Shown here: positions 1 to 7,612 of the stretch, in pieces | Layout: the number at the start of each line of letters is the position of its first letter | Position numbering within the stretch: position 1 is the first letter of the stretch | Source: Geomicrobium sediminis | GTDB taxonomy: Bacteria; Bacillota; Bacilli; Bacillales; Marinococcaceae | Reading direction: 5' to 3' | Length of the DNA: 64,000 bases | Assembly (NCBI RefSeq): GCF_016908595.1 | Contig: NZ_JAFBEC010000007.1 | Coordinates: 1-64,000 of the forward strand | Notes under the pieces: model-generated | Seen by the model: only the letters and a program-made list of their open reading frames with translations | What the model was told of the DNA's origin: nothing | The model's database searches: none | Program-made: the position numbers and the translations under genes

Positions 1-50
1 TATACTTTTCACCAAAAAAATCGTCATTGGAACCAATTCAAAGACCATAA

Positions 51-85
51 GAGAAAGCCTTGGTTCACAGAACCAAGGCTTTCTC
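51..85 (-). terminator. Hairpin downstream of the CoA-binding gene
   Basis: A perfect 15-bp inverted repeat (51-65 and 71-85) with a 5-nt loop. On the minus strand it lies just past the stop of the CoA-binding protein gene and is followed by a moderately T-rich stretch. It probably ends that transcript. Confidence 0.6.
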
Positions 86-95
86 GACAATCTGA

Positions 96-125
96 CCCCC
101 TTCTTTGAAAGAAGGGGGTTTTTCT
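96..125 (+). terminator. Rho-independent terminator of a gene left of the window
   Basis: A 10-bp GC-rich stem (96-105 with 109-118) is followed directly by a run of seven T on the plus strand. It should end a plus-strand transcript entering from outside the window, converging on the minus-strand gene that stops at 130. Confidence 0.75.
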
Positions 126-129
126 ATTT

Positions 130-543
130 CTATGTGGTGATGCTATGCTCTACTTTAATACATCGATCCATAATAACGGTCATACCAGCATCTTCCGCAA
201 TTGTTGCACCTTCATCGCTCACAACGTTCAGTTGAGTCCAAAATACTTTAGCATTCGTTTTTGCTGCCTCTTTCGCTAAATCAACAACAAACTCACTGCG
301 TCGGAACACATTGACAATATCAATAGGACCTTCGACTTCAGACAATGAAGAAACAGCTTTAACGCCTAACGCCTCATCAATCATTGGATTTACAGGAATA
401 ATTTCGTATCCTGCATCTTGCATCGCTTGAGACACACTATTAGACGTACGGTAAGGATCATCAGACAAGCCGACGACCGCAATGCGTTTTGCTTTCGTTA
501 GAATCTTACCAATCTCTTCTCTTGAAGGGTTTTGGAAACTCAC
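130..543 (-). CDS. yneT: CoA-binding domain protein (YneT/YccU-like)
   Basis: A 137-aa single-domain protein of the CoA_binding_2 (Rossmann-type) family, like B. subtilis YneT. The N-terminal part carries the nucleotide-binding strand-loop AVVGLSDDPYRTS (about residues 22-34), then YEIIPVNP and DIVNVFRR, which are typical of this family. Length matches the usual 135-140 aa. The start is GTG at 543 with an AAGGAGG site upstream. The protein should be cytosolic; family members bind CoA, but a physiological role has not been established as far as I know. The gene stands alone between two terminators. Confidence 0.88.
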   Translation of the reverse strand: MSFQNPSREEIGKILTKAKRIAVVGLSDDPYRTSNSVSQAMQDAGYEIIPVNPMIDEALGVKAVSSLSEVEGPIDIVNVFRRSEFVVDLAKEAAKTNAKVFWTQLNVVSDEGATIAEDAGMTVIMDRCIKVEHSITT

Positions 544-664
544 GATTTTACTTCCTCCTTACTTCGTTACGTAATCAATTCATTCCATGTTTAGTAGTTC
601 TCTAAAATCTTATCATACTAAACGTTGACGTGCGGCTCTCTTGCATTCAAAAAAGCCATAAGAA

Positions 665-688
665 AAACTGCTGAACGTTCAGCAGTTT
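665..688 (-). terminator. Terminator hairpin of the small gene at 679-870
   Basis: A perfect 24-nt palindrome centred on AACGTT, followed on the minus strand by TTTTTC. The stop codon of the small upstream gene (679-681) lies inside the hairpin. Confidence 0.7.
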
Positions 689-870
689 ATACGTCGATAG
701 AAAACGTAGTCATGAGCTCGTTGATATGCGACATGGGCCGCACTCATTGCATTATTTACGTTTGCCTGTTGTTCAGTCGTTAAATTTACATAAGTGAGTG
801 AATCCTTTGTAGAAGTAATTGCCGATTGTATTTGTTTGAGCTCAAGATAATTGTATTCAGTTTTGAACAC
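679..870 (-). CDS. Small hypothetical protein, 63 aa
   Basis: I do not recognise this protein. It is rich in Gln, Asn, Ala and Tyr with no membrane segment, and looks mostly helical. The frame also has an ATG at 876, but AAGGAGG sits one base before it, whereas the same site is 7 nt from the GTG at 870; I therefore chose the GTG, giving a protein that begins MFKTEYNYLEL. A dedicated terminator follows. It lies between ypsC and the CoA-binding gene. It is probably a real single-gene unit because it has both a strong ribosome binding site and its own terminator. Confidence 0.6.
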   Translation of the reverse strand: MFKTEYNYLELKQIQSAITSTKDSLTYVNLTTEQQANVNNAMSAAHVAYQRAHDYVFYRRINC

Positions 871-928
871 GTCCATGCCTCCTTAAAAAAACATATCGTT
901 AGTATACGCACTTTTAAGGAGAAATATG

Positions 929-2053
929 CTATTTGCGCTTTGCCCAGAACTGATAATAATCCGTCTTGATGTTCCCGTTATACAATTTACGCTTCTTTGT
1001 AGCCTTTTCGCCATAAGCTTCTTCAAATTGTTCATTCGCAGTAATGACATAAACCGACCAGAATGGGAAGTGATCTTGCACGACATCACCGAGTTGCGTA
1101 TAAATACGCTTGACTGTCTTCTCGTCTTCTAATCTCGTACCATATGGTGGATTTGCAACGAGAATGCCTCGTTCAGCTGGAGCTTTAAGGTCTTGTACAG
1201 CATTTCGCTCAAACTGTATCTCTGGTACATGAGCAAGTTTCGCATTCTCTCTTGAAAGCTCAATTAGCTCACGGTCATGATCTGAACCGTAAATTTGAAT
1301 CTCTCGGTCAACTATTTTTGCTTTTGCTCGTTCACGAGCTTCTGCCCAAAGGTTTTCATCAATCCAAGGCCATTGCTCAGATTCGAAGTTACGATACAAG
1401 CCAGGGGCGATATTCTTAGCCATTAAGGCCGCTTCAATTGGAATCGTGCCAGAACCACAGAAGGGATCTAAAAATGGCTCATCGTAGCGCCAGTTCGTTA
1501 GTGAAATTAGTGCAGCAGCAAGCGTTTCCTTTAGTGGAGCACGATTGTGTAATCGACGATAGCCACGCTTATGAAGACCGTCGCCTGACGTATCGATTGT
1601 AAGCGTTGCTTTGTCCTTTAAAAGGGCAACTTCTAATTGGAATTTCGGCCCATCTTCTTTGAACCATTCTTGATTGTATGTTTCTTTCAATCGTTCAACG
1701 ACGGCCTTTTTCACGATCCGTTGACAATCTGAAATACTAAATAACGTCGATTTCACCGAACGACCGTCGACTGGGAACTCCCCGTATACAGGAATGAAAT
1801 CTTCCCATGGAAGAGCTTTCGTTTTCTCAAACAGTTCATCAAAGGTAAATGCATCGAATTCACCAACGACAAGCTTGATGCGGTCAGAAGTACGTACCCA
1901 TAGGTTTGCCTCGATCATTGATTCAATTGGCCCGTCCCACATAACCTTGCCGTTTTCAACTGTTGTTTTATATCCTAATGCTTTAATTTCTTTTGCGACA
2001 ATGCTTTCAAGTCCCATCGTTGCGGTTGCAATGAATGTGTACGTCTCACTCAT
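929..2053 (-). CDS. ypsC: THUMP-domain RNA guanine-N2 methyltransferase YpsC (RlmL/RlmK-type)
   Basis: A 374-aa cytosolic SAM-dependent methyltransferase. The N-terminal ferredoxin-like/THUMP part (residues 1-155) begins TFIATATMGLESIVAKEI. The Rossmann methyltransferase domain follows, with the SAM-binding loop DPFCGSGTIPIEAALMA (about residues 197-213) and the catalytic NPPYGTRL motif (about 303-310). This NPPY signature and domain order are those of the E. coli RlmL N-terminal half, which makes m2G in 23S rRNA; YpsC is its Bacillus relative (385 aa in B. subtilis). The start at 2053 has an AGGGG site. As in B. subtilis, it lies just downstream of rnpB. Confidence 0.93.
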   Translation of the reverse strand: MSETYTFIATATMGLESIVAKEIKALGYKTTVENGKVMWDGPIESMIEANLWVRTSDRIKLVVGEFDAFTFDELFEKTKALPWEDFIPVYGEFPVDGRSVKSTLFSISDCQRIVKKAVVERLKETYNQEWFKEDGPKFQLEVALLKDKATLTIDTSGDGLHKRGYRRLHNRAPLKETLAAALISLTNWRYDEPFLDPFCGSGTIPIEAALMAKNIAPGLYRNFESEQWPWIDENLWAEARERAKAKIVDREIQIYGSDHDRELIELSRENAKLAHVPEIQFERNAVQDLKAPAERGILVANPPYGTRLEDEKTVKRIYTQLGDVVQDHFPFWSVYVITANEQFEEAYGEKATKKRKLYNGNIKTDYYQFWAKRK

Positions 2054-2111
2054 TCATACCCCTACTTTCTTTTATCAGTTCGTCTACGATTATACTGAGT
2101 TTCATGCATAA

Positions 2112-2136
2112 AGTAAAAAAACCCCGAAAACGGGGT
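2112..2136 (-). terminator. Terminator of rnpB
   Basis: ACCCCG-AAAA-CGGGGT hairpin (2121-2136) followed on the minus strand by seven T, immediately after the 3' end of the RNase P RNA. Confidence 0.9.
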
Positions 2137-2141
2137 CCTCT

Positions 2142-2533
2142 AGAGGCTGGAAACCTTCTATAAGCCATGTTCTGTATCGACGTGCTAAGGCTATTGACCT
2201 CACACGACGACGGCAATCATCTATCTGCGATACATTCGCCTCTTTCGTATGTTTCCACCGAAAAAGTGCCCCTACCATATTTTGGGTTACTCACTCGTGG
2301 GGTTTACCTCGTTCCACTCTTCTCGTTTCCGAGAAGCTACGTCACTGTGGCACGTTACGATGGTTCACCATATCCATTGACTTAGGTGTTCCAAGCGCCG
2401 TCAACTTACAAGTAAGCTGCCTTGACTTATTGTTTCGTCAAGCACGAACACTACATCCAGTTAAGGTTGTGTGAGCATGGACTTTCCTCACCGATTCTAA
2501 AGAAACGGCGCGATTGCCCGAAGAGTTCCAGCA
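2142..2533 (-). ncRNA. rnpB: RNase P RNA, type B (Bacillus)
   Basis: The catalytic RNA subunit of RNase P, which matures tRNA 5' ends. Minus-strand signatures match B. subtilis rnpB in order: CGGGCAATCG and GAGGAAAGTCCATGCTC near the 5' end, then GTGCCACAGTGACG, GAGTGGAACGAGGTAAACCCC, the CAGATAGATGATTGCCG block and the 3' end ACATGGCTTATAGAA. The ends were set by pairing P1: CTGGAA near 2531 with TTCCAG near 2150. About 390 nt, against about 400 nt in B. subtilis. Any open frames over this stretch are artefacts. Confidence 0.96.
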
Positions 2534-2585
2534 TATGCGCAAGCTGTATTATAACGTGGAATAGTCTTTTCTGCAACGTTAAGTG

Positions 2586-2990
2586 TTAAATTTGTTTATG
2601 AATGCCTTGTTTTGCAAGATGGTCTGCTTCTTTATTCTTACTAGAGCTTACCCAACTAACAAAAAACAAATCAAACTCTGCGCTTTCAAGTAAAACGTCA
2701 TGTAATAACGGGCGATAGGTTGCATTTTGAACCTTGCCTTTATTAACAGATTGGTCTACAAGTTGGGAATCTGTAAAAAAACGCCCCTCGCGATATCCTT
2801 TCGCGTGGGCAAATGCGATTCCTTCTTTTAGCGCAATAAATTCGGCTGCGTGAATATGGGTCGAAGTAATTCGTTTTGAAATTCGCTCTACTTCTCCAGA
2901 TGGATGTTTCAAAAAAACCCCAATGCCACAAGCACCAGGATCCCCAGCACAAGCAGCATCAACATACACGTGTACGACTCTGTTACTCAC
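2586..2990 (-). CDS. RNase H-like (reverse-transcriptase-like) protein
   Basis: A 134-aa RNase HI-fold protein. All acidic active-site positions of the fold are visible: Asp in YVDAACAG (residue 11), Glu in HAAEFIALKEG, Asp in FFTDSQLV and Asp in NKEADHLAKQ, so it may cleave RNA in RNA-DNA hybrids. It resembles the small B. subtilis RNase H-like proteins whose activity is unclear. The GTG start at 2990 overlaps the gpsB stop by 8 nt, so translation is probably coupled to gpsB. Substrate is not known. Confidence 0.82.
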   Translation of the reverse strand: MSNRVVHVYVDAACAGDPGACGIGVFLKHPSGEVERISKRITSTHIHAAEFIALKEGIAFAHAKGYREGRFFTDSQLVDQSVNKGKVQNATYRPLLHDVLLESAEFDLFFVSWVSSSKNKEADHLAKQGIHKQI

Positions 2991-3336
2991 TTAACTTCTT
3001 CCCAAACACTTCTTTTTCAAGGTTTGATAGTCTTTTGAGGATATCGTAATTGGTCGTACCCACTTGAGTAGCTGAATGCGTCTCTACAGATGCTTGTGCA
3101 CGTTCAGGTTGCTGCGGAGCAGCGCTTCGTTGACGTTGAACTTGCGGCGTTGATTGCATCTTCTTAAGCTGCTCAATCTCCTTCTCAAGCTTCGTCACGT
3201 GCTCTTGAAACAATTCATAATCCTGAATAACAAAATCGAGAAACTGGTCAACCTCTTCTTTATTGTAGCCTTTCATGCTCGTCTTAAATTCTTTGTCAAG
3301 AATCTTCTTTGCATCTAATTGTGCATTTACTGACAT
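2983..3336 (-). CDS. gpsB: Cell-division/septum regulator GpsB
   Basis: A DivIVA-like coiled-coil protein that shuttles penicillin-binding proteins between septum and side wall. The N-terminal domain reads DAKKILDKEFKTSMKGYN, EEVDQFLDFVIQDYE, followed by a coiled coil (about residues 40-65), a Gln/Pro/Ala-rich linker and the conserved C-terminal block TTNYDILKRLSNLEKEVFG. Length is 117 aa from the ATG at 3336, which has GAGGTG six bases upstream. An upstream in-frame TTG at 3414 with a perfect GGAGGTGAT site could add 26 residues; homologues lack this, so I prefer 3336. Confidence 0.92.
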   Translation of the reverse strand: MSVNAQLDAKKILDKEFKTSMKGYNKEEVDQFLDFVIQDYELFQEHVTKLEKEIEQLKKMQSTPQVQRQRSAAPQQPERAQASVETHSATQVGTTNYDILKRLSNLEKEVFGKKLSE

Positions 3337-3440
3337 CGGCTTCACCTCACACTCATAATCTCTTCCATCGTATAGCAATATTTTTTCAGATCGTTGTGGA
3401 AAAGTCAATTTCAAGCGTGAGAATCACCTCCAACTACCTA

Positions 3441-3473
3441 AAAAAGTACCGACACTAATGTGTCGGTACTTTC
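3441..3473 (-). terminator. Terminator of cotD
   Basis: A 13-bp stem built on GTACCGACAC / GTGTCGGTAC, followed on the minus strand by six T. It lies between cotD and gpsB and separates the two transcripts. Confidence 0.85.
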
Positions 3474-3506
3474 GCCTAAATGGTTGTCCTTACAGACAGC
3501 TAGCCA

Positions 3507-3896
3507 TTACCAAGGGCGATGACCGCAGCCTTTTCCGTGCTTCCCATGATGACCACCGTGACCACCGTATCCGCCGAAACCGTTGTTGTTCATCATCTGT
3601 CCGCCAAATGCACCGTTTCCAGGTCCACAGTCGAATTGCTCTGTTTCACACTTATAAACGTTATCTGTTGTATGAGGGTGGCTATGAACATGCTTGTATA
3701 CGTCTTTGTGCACGTGCGTGTGGTGCGATGGGTGTACCTCTGGAATAATATACTCTTGGTCACTAAATGACGTGCTGTTTTTTGATGGGTGAACAACCGC
3801 AGGTAACACGATTGGTTGGTTTCCATTTCCATTTCCGTTACAGCCATGATTTTGCATATGGTGGTGATGGCCACACCCTTTGTGATGATGTCTCAT
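3507..3896 (-). CDS. cotD: Inner spore coat protein CotD, His/Gly-rich
   Basis: A 129-aa low-complexity protein. The central block (PAVVHPSKN, YIIPEVHPSHHTHVHKD, HVHSHPHT) matches the B. subtilis CotD core, where Pro-His repeats dominate. The N-terminus (MRHHHKGCGHHHH) and C-terminus (GGHGGHHGKHGKGCGH) are extra His/Gly/Cys-rich arms, making it longer than the 75-aa B. subtilis protein. It sits next to yprB, as cotD does in B. subtilis. AAGGAGGAG precedes the ATG. A CATATTGTA sequence upstream (minus strand, near 3930) resembles a SigK -10 box, but no convincing -35 was seen. This gene is direct evidence that the organism sporulates. Confidence 0.85.
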   Translation of the reverse strand: MRHHHKGCGHHHHMQNHGCNGNGNGNQPIVLPAVVHPSKNSTSFSDQEYIIPEVHPSHHTHVHKDVYKHVHSHPHTTDNVYKCETEQFDCGPGNGAFGGQMMNNNGFGGYGGHGGHHGKHGKGCGHRPW

Positions 3897-4058
3897 GTTA
3901 ACTCCTCCTTGATTGTAAGTTCACTACTACAATATGTAAAAGAGGAGGCGAGCGATATCGTGCAAGTACCTATTTTATTAGGATTGGGCAAATCCATGTC
4001 GAATTTACGTAGCAGACACGTAAGAAAATGGCGGATTTTGCGCTTCCCCGGGAAATAA

Positions 4059-5294
4059 TTAGTCGCCTGCATTTCCTATTTTCCGAATTAAGCGCTCTGA
4101 TCGATGCAACCACTTTTCTCGCTCACGATCGTTCAGCGCGTTCTTTTGCATCACACGTTCACAAAGAGCAAGCGCTTTGTGATAATTACGTAACTCGTGC
4201 TCATAGTAAATCACAACGGCTTCTGCGGCCTCTGTATGCATGTTGCCCTCATTACTTTCGAGCAACTGAAGAAATAAAGAGTGACTCTCTGTAGCGTTTC
4301 CAGTTTTCTTTAGAAGTGATGCGAGTTCAAACAGCGATAAACGGTAAAACTCATTCGCCTCATTTGTCATTTCACGAAATCCATGAATGGCATCATCCAC
4401 ATAACCTAAATGCTTCCACCAACGAGCAACTTCATATCGCTCACCGTTTGAAAACCCACCTGACAGCACCCGATCAGATAATTCCACGTAAAGTTGAAAT
4501 AACGAAACAATGTCTTGCTCGTTGTGTTCGAATACTCCTTTTACATAATCGGGATCATTTTCCGTCATATAATCTTGATAAAGCATTGGAGCGAGGTAAC
4601 CGGGTGTATCTTCTGTACGTTTTAAATTCAAGATGTCTTGTTCGACTTGCGATAAACGGCAAGACTCTAAATCGTGTTTGAATAACCTTCTTGCGGCATG
4701 CAACAAATCAAAGTGACCAAAGTCAGGAAGTTTTGGCAGCTGTTCACGTAATAACGTATGCCTCGTCTTCACTTGTGGCCAATCAAATGCTTTTCCATTG
4801 TATGTGACGAGCGCATCAAGGTTGTGAACTTGTTGTAAAAAGTACGTGTAAAACGCAAGCTCATGTTCAGGGCCCGGCAAGAAATATTGATCAACAATCA
4901 CTTCTTGATCGACAATTCTTCCAGTCCCAATCATGAAAATCATATTCCCAGCCCCGTGGCTAAGCCCCGTCGTTTCCGTATCGAAAAACAATAAATCCGT
5001 CGGACGAGTCGTTTCATTAGGAGCGAGCGGATGAGCATCGGCTCCTTTTAAACGCCATTGATCAAATGTTTGTTGTAACGCACCGTGTTCTTTGAATACA
5101 TCGTTCAATTTGTATCGTCTCGTTCGATGGACAATGATGCCTTCGTCTAAATGAACGACTTTGCTGTCGAAAGCTTCCCATGCTTTTGTTTGCGTAAACT
5201 CAGGGCTTGGTTCTTCCGTTTTTACCGGAACATCCATCACCTCACGCGTCTCAAGGTGAGGCTGCATTCGTTTTAGTTTTTTCTTAAAGTCCAT
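4059..5294 (-). CDS. mrfB: MrfB (YprB) DEDD-type 3'-5' exonuclease
   Basis: A 411-aa protein with an RNase H-like exonuclease domain: LLFFDTETTGLSHGAGN carries the DxE metal ligands (about residues 105-121), then VTYNGKAFDWPQVKTRH and later DIVSLFQLY. The C-terminal 130 residues form TPR-like helices. In B. subtilis, MrfA and MrfB form a nucleotide-excision pathway specific for mitomycin C damage that is independent of UvrABC. The start is the ATG at 5294, six bases after the mrfA stop, with GGTGAT upstream; the frame opens further upstream inside mrfA, which is unlikely to be used. Confidence 0.9.
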   Translation of the reverse strand: MDFKKKLKRMQPHLETREVMDVPVKTEEPSPEFTQTKAWEAFDSKVVHLDEGIIVHRTRRYKLNDVFKEHGALQQTFDQWRLKGADAHPLAPNETTRPTDLLFFDTETTGLSHGAGNMIFMIGTGRIVDQEVIVDQYFLPGPEHELAFYTYFLQQVHNLDALVTYNGKAFDWPQVKTRHTLLREQLPKLPDFGHFDLLHAARRLFKHDLESCRLSQVEQDILNLKRTEDTPGYLAPMLYQDYMTENDPDYVKGVFEHNEQDIVSLFQLYVELSDRVLSGGFSNGERYEVARWWKHLGYVDDAIHGFREMTNEANEFYRLSLFELASLLKKTGNATESHSLFLQLLESNEGNMHTEAAEAVVIYYEHELRNYHKALALCERVMQKNALNDREREKWLHRSERLIRKIGNAGD

Positions 5295-5299
5295 CTCGA

Positions 5300-7558
5300 T
5301 CACCGACCCAAAAGCGATTGAACCCATCGCATCACGTCTTGTTTTAAACCTTCTTCTGAACCTTCACCAATACAAGATGGGCATCCATCTTCGCATGGAC
5401 ACTGCGCCATCATTTGCTGTGAACGCTCAAGCAGTTCGGCTTTACGACCATACAGCTTTTCGGCAAGCCCAATTCCACCAGGGTAATGATCATATAAGAA
5501 GATGGCAGATTTCTCCGAGTGATCGGCTTTTATTTGCACAGCTGTGTGCAAGTCATTGCGATCACTCATCGTCATAACAGCACCGATATGGTGCATTAAA
5601 TGACTAAGTGAAACGAGCATTTTCTCAAAACGATTACGCCCGTAAAATAACAGGTCCGCCTCTTCAAAATCAAGCCACATTCCAGCCGTATGAAGCTCTT
5701 CTTGCGGCAAATGAATTGGACCTGATCCGATGTTTTCATATGTTGACAACTTCATTTTTTTGAAGATTGACGGCATAATTGTGACTGCCACATCCCCAAA
5801 CGAAGCACTATACTTCTTCTCATCCGCTGTATGATCTGCTTCAATGACGAACAACTTCACGTTTAAGTTCGCGTCGGTAAAATATTCCACGTCGACAGCT
5901 TTAACGTAAGCTTTCTTCTCTTCCCAATCCAATTGTTCGACTTGGAACTGTTGCCCTTGATGTAAGTAAATCGCCTCTTCATGAAGTAACGTCATCGCAC
6001 TAAACCGGTCCATTTCTCCAATTACTCTTGTCTTTGCAGTCTCAGATTGGTCAATAATGACGACGTTTTCTTGCGATGCTGAACGCAGGCTAATGTTGTG
6101 AGCAGGAAATGCTTGACTCATCCAATACCATTTGTCTTTTCGTAAATGCACGATCTGCTGATCTGAGAGATACCCCATTATGTCATTAATATCGATGCCA
6201 CCAAACGTATCCGTCACTTTAAATGGTAATTCATAAGCTGCACATTTCGCGTGATCCATTAGGATCATCACGTTGTTCGGTTCAATTCGAGCTTCTTCTG
6301 CTTCACTGCTGAGTACATAATCGGGTTCATTCATCACATATTGATCCATCGGTGCCGAACCAGCGACTAAAATAACGAGCGATTCATCTTGTCTACGCCC
6401 TGCTCGTCCAGCTTGTTGCCATAAACTTGAGATGGAACCTGGATAGCCTGTTAATACACACACTTGTAATTGACCAATATCCATTCCTAGCTCAAGCGCA
6501 TTTGTACTAATGACCCCACGCACCTCTCCGCTTCGCAAGCCTTTTTCGATGGCGCGTCGTTCACTTGGTAAATAGCCGCCTCGATATGCTCGAATTGAAG
6601 CTGGACCATACTCCTTGTTCATCATCGACTGCAAATCACTGTAAATGACTTCAACACGCACTCGACTTTTCGCAAAAACGATTAATTGCGCATTCGCTTC
6701 AAGCACTTGCCTTGCAATCGTTCGCACTTCTTTGGAAGCACTTTGACGGATGTTTAATGATGGATTTACAACAGGAGGATTATAAAAAGCAAGGTGCTTC
6801 TTCCCGCTAGGCGCACCATTGTTATTGATAAGTGAAAAGGACTGTTCAGTTAACTGTTCTGCCAGTTCTTTAGGGTTACGAATTGTTGCTGATGTGCAAA
6901 TGAACTGTGGTTCACTTCCGTAATACCGAGCCAAGCGGACTAATCGCCGAATCACATTTGCAACATGGCTACCAAACACACCGCGGTACATGTGCAATTC
7001 GTCGATCACGATGTATCGTAGCTTTTCAAACAGGGATACCCACTTCGTATGATGAGGCAAAATTGAAGAATGCAACATATCCGGATTTGTCATGACAACG
7101 TGTCCTGCTTGTCGAATTTTTTGTCGAATAGCAGGGGCGGTATCCCCATCATACGTGTAGCTATTTACATTTAATCCTGATGATTCAATCCACTCTGCCA
7201 GTTCACTTTTTTGGTCTTGGGCCAAAGCCTTTGTTGGAAATAAATAAAGCGCTCTTGCGTCCGGCTCTTGTGCGATCGTTTGTAAGACCGGCAAGTTATA
7301 ACAGAGCGTTTTACCAGATGCTGTTGGTGTTACCGTAACAATGTTCTCTCCATGAAACACATTGTCGTAAGCGGAACGTTGGTGCGTATAAAGCTGATCA
7401 ATTCCACGCTTAACAAACACATCACGTAAGCGTCGATCAAGAGATGTGGGCATTGCAGCATAATGCGCTTTTCGTTCCGGGATTGTATGCCAATGAGCAA
7501 TGTGCTCGTTTTGTCTTAAATCATGAATAAATTGTTGGAGGTTCGGTTTATCAAACAT
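5300..7558 (-). CDS. mrfA: MrfA (YprA) DEAD/DEAH-box DNA helicase
   Basis: A superfamily 2 helicase, 752 aa, matching B. subtilis MrfA (749 aa). Motif I is TPTASGKT, motif II (DEXH box) is IDELH, motif III SAT (CTSATIRNP), and motif VI GRAGRRQ. The C-terminal MrfA-type zinc-binding region holds CPCEDGCPSCIG (CxCx4CxxC). It unwinds damaged DNA 3'-5' with MrfB. The ATG at 7558 has AAAGGGGG upstream, whereas the earlier in-frame ATG at 7582 has no ribosome binding site. It forms a two-gene operon with mrfB. Confidence 0.93.
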   Translation of the reverse strand: MFDKPNLQQFIHDLRQNEHIAHWHTIPERKAHYAAMPTSLDRRLRDVFVKRGIDQLYTHQRSAYDNVFHGENIVTVTPTASGKTLCYNLPVLQTIAQEPDARALYLFPTKALAQDQKSELAEWIESSGLNVNSYTYDGDTAPAIRQKIRQAGHVVMTNPDMLHSSILPHHTKWVSLFEKLRYIVIDELHMYRGVFGSHVANVIRRLVRLARYYGSEPQFICTSATIRNPKELAEQLTEQSFSLINNNGAPSGKKHLAFYNPPVVNPSLNIRQSASKEVRTIARQVLEANAQLIVFAKSRVRVEVIYSDLQSMMNKEYGPASIRAYRGGYLPSERRAIEKGLRSGEVRGVISTNALELGMDIGQLQVCVLTGYPGSISSLWQQAGRAGRRQDESLVILVAGSAPMDQYVMNEPDYVLSSEAEEARIEPNNVMILMDHAKCAAYELPFKVTDTFGGIDINDIMGYLSDQQIVHLRKDKWYWMSQAFPAHNISLRSASQENVVIIDQSETAKTRVIGEMDRFSAMTLLHEEAIYLHQGQQFQVEQLDWEEKKAYVKAVDVEYFTDANLNVKLFVIEADHTADEKKYSASFGDVAVTIMPSIFKKMKLSTYENIGSGPIHLPQEELHTAGMWLDFEEADLLFYGRNRFEKMLVSLSHLMHHIGAVMTMSDRNDLHTAVQIKADHSEKSAIFLYDHYPGGIGLAEKLYGRKAELLERSQQMMAQCPCEDGCPSCIGEGSEEGLKQDVMRWVQSLLGR

Positions 7559-7612
7559 CTGACGACGCCCCCTTTCATGCAAAGTATATCATATAAGAAC
7601 GTATGTTTGATT

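Noticed and set aside
2167-2385. 72-codon plus-strand frame
   Set aside because: It lies wholly inside the RNase P RNA gene on the other strand and has no ribosome binding site.
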